From Colius striatus (Eukaryota; Chordata; Aves; Coliiformes; Coliidae), in assembly GCF_028858725.1 (NCBI RefSeq), contig NC_084768.1:3331853-3395852 (forward strand): a stretch of DNA of 64,000 nt, given 5' to 3'. Positions 12,501 to 21,896 of the stretch are shown piece after piece. Every line of letters starts with the position of its first letter. Position 1 is the stretch's first letter. The notes below the pieces were generated by a model. The model saw only the letters and a program-made list of their open reading frames with translations. It searched no databases and had not been told where the DNA came from. The translations under genes were made by a program, and so were the position numbers.

Positions 12501-15500
12501 AAGGAGGAGCTGTAGTCAGGCTTCACCATGCAGAAAAACATTTTACTGGAGGAGTTACAAGTAGAAAGTCCTCCCTTTGCTCAGGCTGAGTGATAGAGGA
12601 GAAAAGCAAAGCAAGCTGGCATGGAAGATGCATGCTGGAAGTGCAGCTTCTCTGTGTAGCTTCCCTCATGGGACTTAGACATTTTAATTAGAAGGGTTTT
12701 TTTGTGGCCAGATGTTACATAGGTGAGAGTTTATGGATGATTTTCAAGTGGCACTTGAAAGGAAACCCAATCTCCCTTCGTTTTTAATCTGTAGGGATTG
12801 CTTTGGCGTGTTGGACTGCGAGTGGTGTATGGTGGACAGCGATGGGAAGACCCACCTGGATAAGTCTTACTGTGCCCCTCAGAAGGAATGCTTTGGTGGC
12901 ATTGTGGGAGCCAAGAGCCCATATGTGGATGACTTGGGAGCAATAGGTAACTCTGCCTTTCTGAACAGATGCTGCATTTGCCTGTTGGTGTTCAATAACG
13001 TGCACCTTCAGTGTCAGAGCACGCTTCACATAACGTGTGCTAGTGGTAAATTAGCCTGAGTGATGCACCAAACAGCACAGAAGTAGCATCAGGCCTGGTG
13101 TGTGTGTTACATTTTTGAAAATACATTGATGTGTAGCTACACAATCCTGTCTTTAAGATGTTCCCCCTCTCAGTTCCTTCCATTTCAAGTGTGCTGTCCC
13201 ACATGTGCACAGTCAGGCACCTAGAAAGCCTTCAAGATCTCCTCTTCAGAGACATTGATTTAAGCTTTTCTGCAGATTGATGATGTGGTGTTTTGTTTGA
13301 TTGGCTTTTTTTTCCTTCCCTCTGTTTTGTCCCTTTTGATTTAGGAGACGAGGTGATTACTCTGAACATGATCAAAAGCGCGCCGGTGGGGCCGGTGGCT
13401 GGGGGCATCATGGGCTGCATCATGGTGCTTGTGCTGGCCGTCTACGCCTATCGCCACCAGATCCACCGCAGGAGCCACCAGCACATGTCACCTTTGGCTG
13501 CCCAGGGTGAGCTCATCACTCTTGAGAGAGAAAGAGTAGGGTGGGAATTAAAGCAAAACAAAACAACCCCCCCCCCACACACACACATATACACACAAGG
13601 GTGTTTGAGTGCTTCACCCCAGTTTATCTCCCTTTTGCCAAGGGTTCTGGAAGTCGGGTCTCTTCCAGGGTGCTTGTGCGTTGCTGCCCTCTCCTGGGTG
13701 CAGCCAGAGCTGCTGCTGGACGAGGAGGGGCTGCCCAAAAACCTCTCCGTGCCCTTCTTGGCACAGGCTCTGGAGCACAGCCTCACAGCTTTCTGGACCT
13801 TGCCATAGCACGCGAGTCACACGTTTGTTCCTGCATGAGAGGAATGCTTTTGGGAGTGTGACAGTTTTCACACCCTTGCTGCTTGGGCTGTTTGGGACAT
13901 GTCTCTCTGCATTGCTGCTGGTCCATGTGATGCTCCTGGGATAGCTATACATAGAGAAAGCCAGTGAAGTCTGAGAGATGAAACTGTGTCTGGGAGGAAG
14001 GATACTGGTAGCAAGGTAACAGAGGTGAGAAAGGTGATCAGGACTAATTGGCTCTCTATTTTATAATATCCTAGTTCTGTTTTGAACTAGCTCACTTCAA
14101 AACTTGACAGCCTGTTCCTTTCAGGGGGGAGGTGAGGTGTGTATCAATTTCCACAGATCCCCAGCCTCACCTAGCTTGGAACAAAAGCACACCGAGCTCA
14201 GCCTGCATCCCTTCACCCAGCTCACACTAAGTGCTTCCACTGCATTACCAGGCTGACAGCCTTTAGGTAAGATGACCCCAAATTTGTCTGTGTAACAGCT
14301 GCATTTGTCTGTTTGCAATGGTGTGTAGAAATGTCGGTGAGGATGTCGAACCTGGAGAACGATCGAGACGAGAGGGACGATGACAGCCATGAAGACAGGG
14401 GGATCAGTAAGTACCAAGTCACTTTGCTGGGGGAAAAATATGCTCAATGAGCCATTTGTTTTCTTAATACACTGGAATTAAAAATACATTAGCAGTAGAA
14501 AATGACAGAGCAATGTTTTAAGTGAAACCACAACCTCCAGTGCACGTTCAGTCTCACGATGAAAAATGACATGTTTTAATATGCTGATGTCAATTATGTC
14601 TGGAGGAGGTTTGCCCCTTACACCCCCCACCCCCACACCACAACCACTGCCAGGAATAGCTCTGATCAGCTTAAAAATGGCAATTGTGATAGTACAGAGT
14701 ATGGAAAAGCTCCTACCTGTGTCCAGCCTTGGAAAGCAGAGGGCAGATCTGGCACAGATGATGGTAAACCATATTGGCCTTGATTTGGGATGCTGGCACT
14801 TCTCTACCAATGAAAATGGCACTTGGTGTATGACACTGGTGTACTGTCACACACTTAAACTTGGGGAGAGCTCCAGAGTCAGAGCAGATCCCTGCCTCTG
14901 GGCCTTCCCTAAAACACAGCAGTGTCTGTGTTTAAGTGCATCTGAGTTCCATGGCTTGCATCTGCTGCCTCTCCACGTCCTTTCTTGCTTCATTTTGAGT
15001 CAGCTCTCAGCGCTGACACAGGCTCTGTAGCGTTGGCCCAGCAGTTCCCTCAGCAGATGAGCTGAAGCAGTTCCACTGGCTCTCGCTGTGTTCAGGATTT
15101 AACCACCACCTCTCAACCCCTCCTCTGCCCCTCAAATTGCCTTAAGAGAAGTAGCACTTGAGAAGGACGAGTTTGCAGGAAGCCCCAGCGCCCTGTGCCC
15201 GGTGTGTGGCACAGATGCAGCTGAGCAGCAGCAGTTTGTCTGAGGGCAGCTGTGTGTGTTTGTCTCCGCAGTCAGCAACACGCGGTTCATAGCGGCGGTG
15301 ATCGAGCGGCACGCGCACAGCCCCGAGCGCCGGCGCCGCTACTGGGGCCGCTCGGGGACCGAGAGCGACCACGGTAAGGCCTTGGAGCACCGTCCCAGCC
15401 CCAAGTCAATCATTGTGTTTCCTCCAGGTGTTGCAGGAGAGGCTGCCAAAGCCAAACTGAAACCTTTGCTCCTTCATGGTGAAGGGGTTGGATGTCTTTC

Positions 15501-18423
15501 AGCTGAGGGTCCTGTGCAGTGATGGAGTGGGTCGTGTCAGGGCTGAAGGAGAGCGGTGACTAAAAGCTGTGCTTCCCCTGTCTGGGTTTGGGGTCTGCCA
15601 CCTCCTCAGACTGACAGAATGGTCCTACCTGTACCATGCTCTTCTCCATCACCAGCCCTAACAGTCTGAGTGTTCAGCTGAGATAACGGACCTTTCCTGC
15701 TTAACAGGAGAAAGCAAGTCTCTGGCAGTCAAGCCAGCACCTCTGCTGCTCTGTGCTTTGCCATGACATGCACATCTCATCGAATTCTAGCAACATAAAG
15801 TCATAGACCCACAGAATGGTTTTGATTGGAAAAACCCTTTAAGCTCCTGGGGTCCCAGCCCTCCCCTCACCCTGCCCAGCCCACCACTACCCCACAGCCC
15901 TCAGCACCTCAGCTCCACAGCTTTGGGATCCCTCCAGGGCTGGGCACTCCTCCACCTCCCTGGGCAGCCTGGCACAGGGGCTGATACCCCTCTCAGGGGA
16001 GAAAGTTCTACCTCATCTCTGATCTAAACCTTTCCTGGTGCAACTTGAGGCCGTTTCCTCTTGTCCTGTCACTTGTGAGAAGAGGCTGACCCCCACCTCA
16101 CCACAACGTCCTTTCAGGCAGTTGTAGAGAGTGATGATGTCTCCCCTCAGCCTTCTCTTTTCCATGCTGACCAACCATGTGCTGGACACCTGCATTTCGA
16201 GGGGAAGGTGTAGAGACCTCCTCAGCCTTTGTTGCACATTCAGTCCGTTTGGTCACTGCAGGAAGGGCATCGAGCAGATGAGCTGTGTCCGTGTGGGGCA
16301 GTGAAGGGCGTTCAGCCATGGGTGTTGGCCACACACACACTGCAACCCTGCTGTGGTCCAGTGAATTTTGATCAGTCCCTCATGCCTTAAGACTAAGTCT
16401 TCTTAAATCTTGAAAGCTGTTAGAAGAGTGTAATGCTGTTGACTCACGAGGAGGCTTAATATAAATGAAGAGGAGGGTAGGACAAGGCAGTCTGCTACGA
16501 ATGTCAGCTCTAGCTGCGTGTCCTGGTGGCTGGGTATCTGACAGCAGACCCACCCCTTCAGTAATTAAACAGTGCTTGCACTAATGGAATTGCTGAGGGA
16601 CAGGAAATCTGGAGGCCAAAGGCTTGGAACGTGGGTGAACAGATGTCTGAGAGGCAATCCTGCAGCAGGAGGAATTACCCTGGATTTGGGGACAGATTGC
16701 CTGTGCTGAGGCCGATTTCTTAGGCTAATGCTCCTTTTGCTCCATTTCTTGGAGTCCTAGCAAATCCTTCCCATCTTTCCAGTCAATATGTCAGGGTTAG
16801 GAGGGTGACTGTCTACCTAGCTCCAATTTGTGCACATCTATTTTTAGTTTCTGCAATGGCATCTCCTTCAGAGGGCTGCCAGGTCCCCTTCCCCAGATCC
16901 TCTCTGCCAGCTAGAAACCCCGACCCAAGCTGTGGGAAAGGAGAAGCAGCTCTGGGTACTTAGGCTGGTATTTTTAACACACTTGGTTTAGATGTCTCAA
17001 GCTGAACACCTGACTGAGAAGCTCAGAAGCACGAGTGGGTTTTCAGCTCTTGGCCAAAGTTTTCTGAGCTGGTTTATTTTTCATAATAAAGCAAGAGTTC
17101 GCTTTTTTTCCCCCTGTTAAATTGCTTTTGTGCTTTTGCATTTGGAAATACCGAGGTGGTTTTTGTCTGTCTGGTTTTGAGTGGTAACAGCTGGTTTTGG
17201 TGGTAAATCCAAATCTCACTGTAACTACCAGCACCTGCTTCAGAGGAAGGGGACAGAAAATCTCTGAGGAGAGGAGGCAGCTTCCTCATAGAGAAGACAG
17301 GCTCTCGCCTTGCAAGGGTTAGCTCTTGGCTGCCTTTCTAGGGACATGATTTCCTGAGGATATCCCAAGTGACTGCAAGGTCTCACTACCCCTGTAGACA
17401 GCTGATCTGGGTTTTTTAGCTTCTCAGTCTCCAGTAGCAGATATTTTAGCCAAGAGAGAGCTTCGAGTTAAGCACACTATTGTCAGTACCGTTTCCCTTA
17501 ACGGACCTGCTGTGTGAAACGTTCCCCAGGAGGATTCAATAGAATGCTTTAAATGTATAGAAAGCTCACCACCAGTTAAAAATAAGCCTGGTTTTTGCAA
17601 ATTAGACCCTCCCAGGTCTTCCCTGTGGTTGTAGAACAAGATGATGTGAAGAAGTTTTGCTGCCTCCAGGTGCAATAGCTGGCGATTCCTAGGAAAGGTG
17701 TGGTTTGAGAGGAAGAGGTAACAGGAGTGGATCCCACCTAGTTCTTGTCTGTTTGTAACAATGCAAGTAATGTCTTAAAAGACACCACTCCTCCAAAAAG
17801 ATGGTGTTTTGGTTTTAAAATCAGTGCTAGCAGCTCTGCTGTAAGAAACTAGTGGCCTGTTTACCTGCTTTAGCAGGGGTTTGGACCGGATGATCTCTAG
17901 AGGTGCCTTCTGACCTCCACCATTCTGGGGTTCTGGGGTTCTGCATGATTGTTTTTTACTGTTTGGGGTGGTACAGCCCCTAAATCCCCAAAGTTTAAAG
18001 AGAAAGACGGTGACAGGGAAAGGAATCCATTATGAACTCACAGGGTGAGGGTTTGGGGGGGAAACTGAACCAGGTTATTCTCCGCAAAGCATTGACTGTG
18101 TCCGATTCCATGAAGTTGATGCTGTGCTATATCAACCTTTTAAGTCTTGATTTGAATTCTTAGTCCTGCCAATTTCTTTTCTAGGCTACAGCACTATGAG
18201 CCCCCAGGAAGACAGTGAAAACCCTCCCTGCAACAACGACCCGCTGTCGGCCGGCGTCGACGTTGGGAACCACGACGAAGATTTGGACCTGGACACGCCG
18301 CCGCAGACGGCTGCTCTGCTGAGCCACAAGTTCCACCACTACCGCCTGCACCACCCCACCCTGCACCACAGCCACCACTTACAGGCTGCAGTCACAGTGC
18401 ACACTGTGGATGCTGAATGCTAA
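367..18423 (+). CDS. CACHD1: CACHD1, C-terminal 576 residues (13 spliced exons, 5' part outside window)
   Basis: VWFA and cache domain-containing protein 1, a type I membrane protein related to calcium-channel alpha2delta subunits. Published work links the family to Cav3 channel modulation and to Wnt receptor complexes. Exons: 367-548, 2194-2304, 6102-6224, 8192-8291, 8399-8515, 9732-9892, 10666-10752, 10978-11094, 12795-12946, 13345-13506, 14329-14406, 15272-15373, 18185-18423. All introns are GT-AG and the frame is open across every junction. Numbered from the first codon seen here, the fragment holds a Cache-type region (about 27-110) with the alpha2delta-like [15 protein letters not shown] stretch at 77-91, a Cys-rich membrane-proximal region (245-365) with a PSI-like [10 protein letters not shown] motif, one transmembrane helix (about 397-419) and a 157-residue cytoplasmic tail. 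Possible N-glycosylation sites are N27, N207, N242 and N287. The human protein is about 1,274 residues from memory, so roughly the N-terminal 700, including the VWA domain, lie upstream. Confidence 0.93.
549..2193 (+). other. CACHD1: CACHD1 intron A-B
   Basis: The intron is 1,645 nt with ends gtgagt and ttag. The flanking phases match, so no coding exon is missing. No repeat or RNA gene was recognised. Confidence 0.8.
2194..2304 (+). CDS. CACHD1: CACHD1 exon B
   Basis: The acceptor is cccttag and the donor is gtaaat. The exon is 111 nt, phase 2 on both sides. It completes the Trp codon and encodes residues 61-97, including [18 protein letters not shown]. This is the strongest alpha2delta-like match in the window. 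Confidence 0.93.
2305..6101 (+). other. CACHD1: CACHD1 intron B-C
   Basis: The intron is about 3.8 kb with ends gtaaat and ttacag. Short ORFs on both strands have no recognisable domain. No CR1 copy was seen. Confidence 0.8.
6102..6224 (+). CDS. CACHD1: CACHD1 exon C
   Basis: A long pyrimidine tract precedes the acceptor ttacag; the donor is gtgagt. The exon is 123 nt, phase 2 on both sides. It encodes [20 protein letters not shown] and continues to NQDGGNKIR. The [10 protein letters not shown] strand is typical of a Cache domain core. Confidence 0.93.
6225..8191 (+). other. CACHD1: CACHD1 intron C-D
   Basis: The intron is about 2.0 kb. The GC-richer middle part (about 7370-7770) gives overlapping open frames on both strands with Pro/Gly-rich composition and no recognised domain. 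Nothing else is supportable. Confidence 0.75.
8192..8291 (+). CDS. CACHD1: CACHD1 exon D
   Basis: The acceptor is gggcag and the donor is gtctgg, a weak donor. The exon goes from phase 2 to phase 0 and encodes residues 139-172 ([18 protein letters not shown], then QQHITHK). The C-F-I-M-E-D-x-G-Y-L strand with a downstream HP is characteristic of the alpha2delta/CACHD1 Cache region. The following intron is only 107 nt. Confidence 0.92.
8399..8515 (+). CDS. CACHD1: CACHD1 exon E
   Basis: The acceptor is ctttag and the donor is gtgagc. The exon is 117 nt, phase 0 on both sides, and encodes residues 173-211. This is a hydrophilic extracellular stretch ending [10 protein letters not shown], with a possible N-glycosylation site at N207. 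Confidence 0.92.
8516..9731 (+). other. CACHD1: CACHD1 intron E-F
   Basis: The intron is about 1.2 kb with ends gtgagc and cccag. The open frame running into it (9378-9920) is exon F extended upstream through the intron and is not a separate gene. Confidence 0.75.
9732..9892 (+). CDS. CACHD1: CACHD1 exon F
   Basis: The acceptor is cccag and the donor is gtgcaa. The exon is 161 nt, phase 0 to phase 2, residues 212-264. It encodes the segment [20 protein letters not shown] and a run of cysteines (CAC...CLNC). N242-E-T is a possible glycosylation site. Confidence 0.92.
10238..10429 (+). mobile_element. CR1 fragment, plus orientation (3' end)
   Basis: This CR1 3' segment lies in CACHD1 intron F-G. 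It reads ccctgagagcgttgtcagcc, then aggctgcccagggaggtggg and the line tggagggatcccaaagc, and ends in a single ATTCTATG unit. The same text recurs in reverse at about 15.8-16.2 kb and forward at about 56.0-56.2 kb. Confidence 0.85.
10666..10752 (+). CDS. CACHD1: CACHD1 exon G
   Basis: The acceptor is ctgcag and the donor is gtgaga. The exon is 87 nt, phase 2 on both sides, residues 265-293. It is very Cys-rich (CECPCECP followed by NECTGNLT), probably a disulfide-bonded segment near the membrane. Confidence 0.9.
10978..11094 (+). CDS. CACHD1: CACHD1 exon H
   Basis: The acceptor is atgcag and the donor is gtaaag. The exon is 117 nt, phase 2 on both sides, residues 294-332. It encodes [20 protein letters not shown] and continues to [12 protein letters not shown]. 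Confidence 0.91.
11095..12794 (+). other. CACHD1: CACHD1 intron H-I
   Basis: The intron is 1.7 kb. Its first half is occupied by the CR1 copy at 11155-11956. The remainder (11957-12794) shows no gene or repeat that can be named. Confidence 0.75.
11155..11956 (+). mobile_element. CR1 retrotransposon, 5'-truncated, about 0.8 kb
   Basis: The copy lies in CACHD1 intron H-I. The translated + strand gives the C-terminal part of a CR1 ORF2 product, with readable lines such as [32 protein letters not shown] and [20 protein letters not shown]. It ends with ATTCTGTG ATTCTGTG ATTCTATG at 11933-11956. The ORF2 remnant stays open into the 3' end because the copy is young. Compared with the reverse complement of the 49.1-50.1 kb copy it lacks about 63 bases near 11221. 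Confidence 0.95.
12795..12946 (+). CDS. CACHD1: CACHD1 exon I (PSI-like Cys motif)
   Basis: The acceptor is ctgtag and the donor is gtaact. The exon is 152 nt, phase 2 to phase 1, residues 333-383. It carries C335-F-G-V-L-D-C341-E-W-C344, C359 and C365-F-G-G, the alpha2delta/PSI-like cysteine pattern just before the transmembrane exon. Confidence 0.93.
13345..13506 (+). CDS. CACHD1: CACHD1 exon J (transmembrane helix)
   Basis: The acceptor is atttag and the donor is gtgagc. The exon is 162 nt, phase 1 on both sides, residues 384-437. It encodes one hydrophobic helix ([17 protein letters not shown], bases about 13383-13451) followed by a basic, His-rich stop-transfer stretch ([11 protein letters not shown]). 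This fits a type I topology with the N-terminal part outside the cell. Confidence 0.94.
13507..14328 (+). other. CACHD1: CACHD1 intron J-K
   Basis: The intron is 822 nt with ends gtgagc and gtgtag. It contains the poly-C/AC microsatellite and several overlapping open frames without recognisable domains. Confidence 0.75.
13567..13598. repeat. Poly-C followed by (AC)n microsatellite
   Basis: Ten consecutive C bases (13567-13576) run into an interrupted AC repeat with one ATAT break. It lies 60 bases after the donor of the transmembrane exon of CACHD1 and is likely length-polymorphic. Confidence 0.9.
14329..14406 (+). CDS. CACHD1: CACHD1 exon K
   Basis: The acceptor is gtgtag and the donor is gtaagt. 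The exon is 78 nt, phase 1 on both sides, residues 438-463. It encodes a highly charged cytoplasmic stretch ([20 protein letters not shown]). Confidence 0.92.
14407..15271 (+). other. CACHD1: CACHD1 intron K-L
   Basis: The intron is 865 nt with ends gtaagt and ccgcag. No repeat or additional exon was recognised; both flanking exons are in phase 1, so none is needed. Confidence 0.75.
15272..15373 (+). CDS. CACHD1: CACHD1 exon L
   Basis: The acceptor is ccgcag and the donor is gtaagg. The exon is 102 nt, phase 1 on both sides, residues 464-497. It encodes [20 protein letters not shown], then [14 protein letters not shown], with a block of consecutive arginines. It is far richer in CpG than the surrounding introns. 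Confidence 0.93.
15801..16170 (-). mobile_element. CR1 fragment, minus orientation
   Basis: The copy lies in CACHD1 intron L-M. On the + strand it starts acccacagaatggttttgat and passes ggctgggcactcctccacct, gttcctacctcatctctgat-like text and cttttccatgctgacc. These are the reverse complement of CR1 3' sequence. Same subfamily as the 10.2 kb and 55.6 kb copies. Confidence 0.85.
17861..17945 (+). mobile_element. CR1 3' tail fragment, plus orientation
   Basis: The text tgctttagcaggggtttgga, ccggatgatctctagaggtg and the degenerate tail ttctggggttctggggttct is the terminal 80 or so bases of a CR1, older than the 11 kb copy. Confidence 0.75.
18185..18423 (+). CDS. CACHD1: CACHD1 terminal coding exon M
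   Basis: The acceptor is tttctag and the stop codon is TAA at 18421-18423. It encodes residues 498-576, opening [18 protein letters not shown]. An acidic EDLDLD segment is followed by a His-rich block (544-564, nine His in 21 residues), and the protein ends in VDAEC. Together with exons K and L it forms the intracellular tail. Confidence 0.95.
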
Positions 18424-19316
18424 CAGGCAACGAGGAGAAGAAGCAGAACTTGGGAAGGACCATCCACGCAGCACAGGGCAGCTTGGTGTCCGGGCTCTTC
18501 CCCAGCAACGATCCGACTGACTGCCCGAGGAAACTGTTAGGCAGAAAGGCTTTACGGTCTCATAAATGGGAGGTTGGCTCTGAAGTGGAAATGTGCTTGA
18601 TGAATGGACCTGCCATAACATTTAATAAAACGGAGCAGGAGGCACATTAGATCTCCAGCAACAAGTTTATACAGCAGCCGAAGCTTTGGAAGGGCTGTTA
18701 GGCTGAGCCAAGAGGAGAGAGTGAGCTGAAAAAAGCCAGAGATGATTTGGTTTCCTTAACTGGAAGAGCAAAATCTCTGCAGCTGAAGACTAAAAAAGTG
18801 CCAGATCGAGGCGAGGAGGAGGGGGGAAGGCTCTTGGTTCCTCTGCAGTTTGTTTTGCACGTAGGAAATTCGCTGCTGCTCCGCCAGTTGCTGCCTGGAA
18901 CCTGGGACAATGCATCTCCAGATTTTTAAGTAAAGGATTATTTTTCTACTATTTATTGAACTCGAAACTTTGGGGGGAGGGAGGGGAGAAAACATGTTAG
19001 CAATGCTCAACAACTACCACATATATCCTGTGATGGTGAAGTGGTTCTTCCGAGGAAGACATCTGTTTCTGATTAGCTGATATTCATCCACTGCCCCGCT
19101 CTGCAAAAAGGGAAAATGAAGAAGTCGTTTCCAACGTGTTTACATTACGAATGCTTTCTTTCCCACCATTGTTTGCTGTAAATATTCCAACCTGATTTAT
19201 ATGACAGTATTTTCTTCCTATTTGCAGAGGAGGAATCCTGTACCCTCGTAGTAAAATTCTGAGAATTCTGCCCATGAACCTCTGCGATCGTCCTTAAAGG
19301 TTTCCCGTGTGGAAGT

Positions 19317-19322
19317 AATAAA
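19317..19322 (+). terminator. Poly(A) signal AATAAA, possible proximal CACHD1 3' end
   Basis: A canonical hexamer (gaagtaataaagaatg) lies about 0.9 kb after the stop. It could serve as an alternative cleavage site; no expression evidence is available here. Confidence 0.4.
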
Positions 19323-19837
19323 GAATGTATTTAGCATTAGTTACCAGATCATTCCAAAGCAAATCTGTGCCATCCTTTTGTTTCCTTAGGATACCATCGG
19401 GACCTGAAGCGTAGGGATAAACCAGTGTTTTGTAAAACTTGGGTTACTGTGGAAGATAATCTTTCTGAAGTCATAACTAAGCTGCTGCTGCTGTCGGTCT
19501 GGAATGTGCCATTGCTTGGTAACTCGATTAAAGAGTCATCAACCTCTCTCCCAACACAGGGCATCGTAACCATGAATTAGTTTTAAGTCACAGTGGCGTC
19601 TTTTAGGTTCGGGTTTTGTGATTCCAATGATAGAAGAACATTCTTGGCACTGTGCATAAGGTAAACACCCATTTATATGTAGGGTTTTTTACCAAGGAAA
19701 TCACTTTGTTTTGATGAATATGGTACTTAATACTGAACTATGTAAGGAATTGGTTCTTAAACAGTACAGTCAAATAACTATATGTGTGATATCAGGCTAC
19801 CCCTTTATACTGTGTATAAAATGAAATTCTCTTGTGA

Positions 19838-19843
19838 AATAAA
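19838..19843 (+). terminator. Poly(A) signal AATAAA, probable main CACHD1 3' end
   Basis: This hexamer sits in gtgaaataaactg, about 1.4 kb after the CACHD1 stop. It is the most distal canonical signal before the intergenic region. Cleavage would be expected 10-30 nt downstream. Confidence 0.6.
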
Positions 19844-21674
19844 CTGTATATAAAGTATCATTCTGTGGATTAACTGGCTAGATGACGACAACTCTGTCTC
19901 AGCTTCCTTTCATTTGCTGGCTGAAGGAGTGCTGTGCCAGGACTGAAACCTTGGGGTCAGAGTCCTATAGCTCTCATCAACAGTCTTGAACGATGTGAAT
20001 GCTACATAAGCACGATAGTATTGACACGTGCTTTAAAGCTTTGGGGTGGCTTTTTTAGCCTGATGGTGATTACTGGGGAAAGGAGCATTTCTGGAAGGGG
20101 TCAGCCACTGCATAGACTCACCACAGCCAGGCGTTTCGTGGTTTCCTTCTGAAGTGCCACCGCAAACCGAGTTGCGCAGCGTTTGCCGTTCTGCTGCGGC
20201 TGTGCGGGATTAGGTCGTGTGTTTTTGCTGACCAGGCAGCTCTAGAAAGCTGTTAAGCACTGCTTTATGTTCTCAGAGGGATGGATCTGATGTCCTGCAT
20301 GAGTTTGTGTGTCGAGCTGTGGAGCCAACTTGCTAGAATTTCTAGTTTTGAATCCGAAATGATGCGGGTGGTTGGATAAGGGATAAAGCTGGCTGTTTTG
20401 TTAGGTTTGTCTCTGGAAGAAGATGTGTTATTTTAATGATGCTGGTAGACCAAAGAACAACATACACAGCCAAGAAGCAGAATTTTTGAGCATGAAGGGA
20501 AAACAGCTTTCAGTGAGGAGACTTTAGGTTTTACTAACAGCTTGTGTTGATGGTTTGTTGATTTCCTTGTCCTGCAAAACTCACAAAGATGTTCCCTCTG
20601 AAATGTGGAGGTTCAATCAGATCTAAATAGCTCTTAGCTAGATTTGTCTTTGTTCACCTCTGAAGGTGTAACCTAGGTGCTGGAATTCAGCCAGGAGCTG
20701 TTGGCACATGACAAAAGTGTCTCTGAAGTTCACAACTTTTTGCCCAACCATATGCCAGGGAACCTTGTCCCAGCAGGAATACCTGGAATGCTGGGAAGGA
20801 TAACAGTTGTTCATTTCAAACAAAACCCAACGAGGGATGTCATTCTAAGGAGCTGTGTGACAGGTCTTCCACTTTTAGTGCCATGGCCTCCCCTCCCTGT
20901 TGTTGTTATTTTACTGTGTTGACCAAGGAGCAAGATCATAAAATGAGCAGTTGCGTGCCTTGGAGTCACACCCTGCGTCCTCCTCGCTTGTAACTCAGAC
21001 ACTTTATGGCCCTTAGTTTTTCCACTTGTTTCATTTTCTCAACTTGGTTGTAATAAGTTCCTGTAGGTCTCTTTTCATTCTTCCAGGGGGAAAAAAAAAA
21101 GGTAGTTTGGAAGTGAAAATGGGTGTTGCATTTGGTTTGTGTTTGCTGACGTTAAACTGAGTAACCGCTTCCAGTATTAGAGTGCTGTGAAGCGTACTGG
21201 TGTTTCCTCTGTGAGCCAGCTGCTCTGCCCAGAGATAGGAGCTGGTTACAGGTTCAGAACATGTTGCAAATGGATTGGGACAATCATTTTTTATTGGTTT
21301 TATGCTATTGCATTGATTAAAATTAAAAAAAAAGGTGATTTGGAAGGAAGAACACGTTACAATTTGCCCGTGAACATTTTATAAGGCCACTTAAGCCATG
21401 AAATACTATCTTTAGCCTTGCCCTTGGCAATGAGAGAGAAGACAGATGAGAATTGGTGAGATGTTCACGTGTGCAGCAGTAGTTGTGACTATAACTGGTC
21501 AAAATGAGGTCTCTCACTTCCAAGGGCTTTATTCTGTAAAGTGACCTAGAAATGGTGATGAGGATGGAAAGTGTATTTATCAGAGTACAAACTGTGGTAG
21601 GAAGCTGGCAGCAAATATGGAAAAGAGGGGGGGAAAATAGGATGCAGGAGTCCTGAGTCAAGTTAAGAGCGTGT

Positions 21675-21896
21675 TCAAGTGGAACTTGAACATGAGGAGA
21701 AACTCCTTTGCTGTGTGAGGTGAGGGAGCCCTGGCCCAGGCTGCCCAGGGAGGGTGTGGAGGCTCCTTCTCAGGAGGTCTCCAAACCCACCTGGACACGT
21801 CCCTGTGCCCTCTGATCGAGGGGAACCTGCTTTAGCGTGGGGTTGGGCTGGAGCAGCTGTGCAGGGCCCTTCCAGCCCCCACCATTGTGGGAGTTC
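21675..21896 (+). mobile_element. CR1 fragment, plus orientation
   Basis: The text tggaacttgaacatgaggag, gcccaggctgcccagggagg, acccacctggacacgtccct and gcagggcccttccagccccc matches the CR1 3' region. It lacks a clear octamer tail. Confidence 0.85.

Larger units (their letters stand above)
15374..18184 (+). other. CACHD1: CACHD1 last intron L-M
   Basis: The intron is 2.8 kb with ends gtaagg and tttctag. It holds a minus CR1 fragment (15801-16170) and a short plus CR1 tail (17861-17945). The rest shows no feature that can be named. Confidence 0.75.
18424..19862 (+). other. CACHD1: CACHD1 3' untranslated region
   Basis: The stretch after the TAA stop is rich in A and T and has no long ORF. AATAAA occurs at about 18622, at 19317-19322 and at 19838-19843. 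The last lies in AT-rich sequence that ends just before ordinary intergenic DNA, so cleavage is placed at about 19860. The 19317 signal could give a shorter transcript. The end position is an estimate. Confidence 0.7.
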
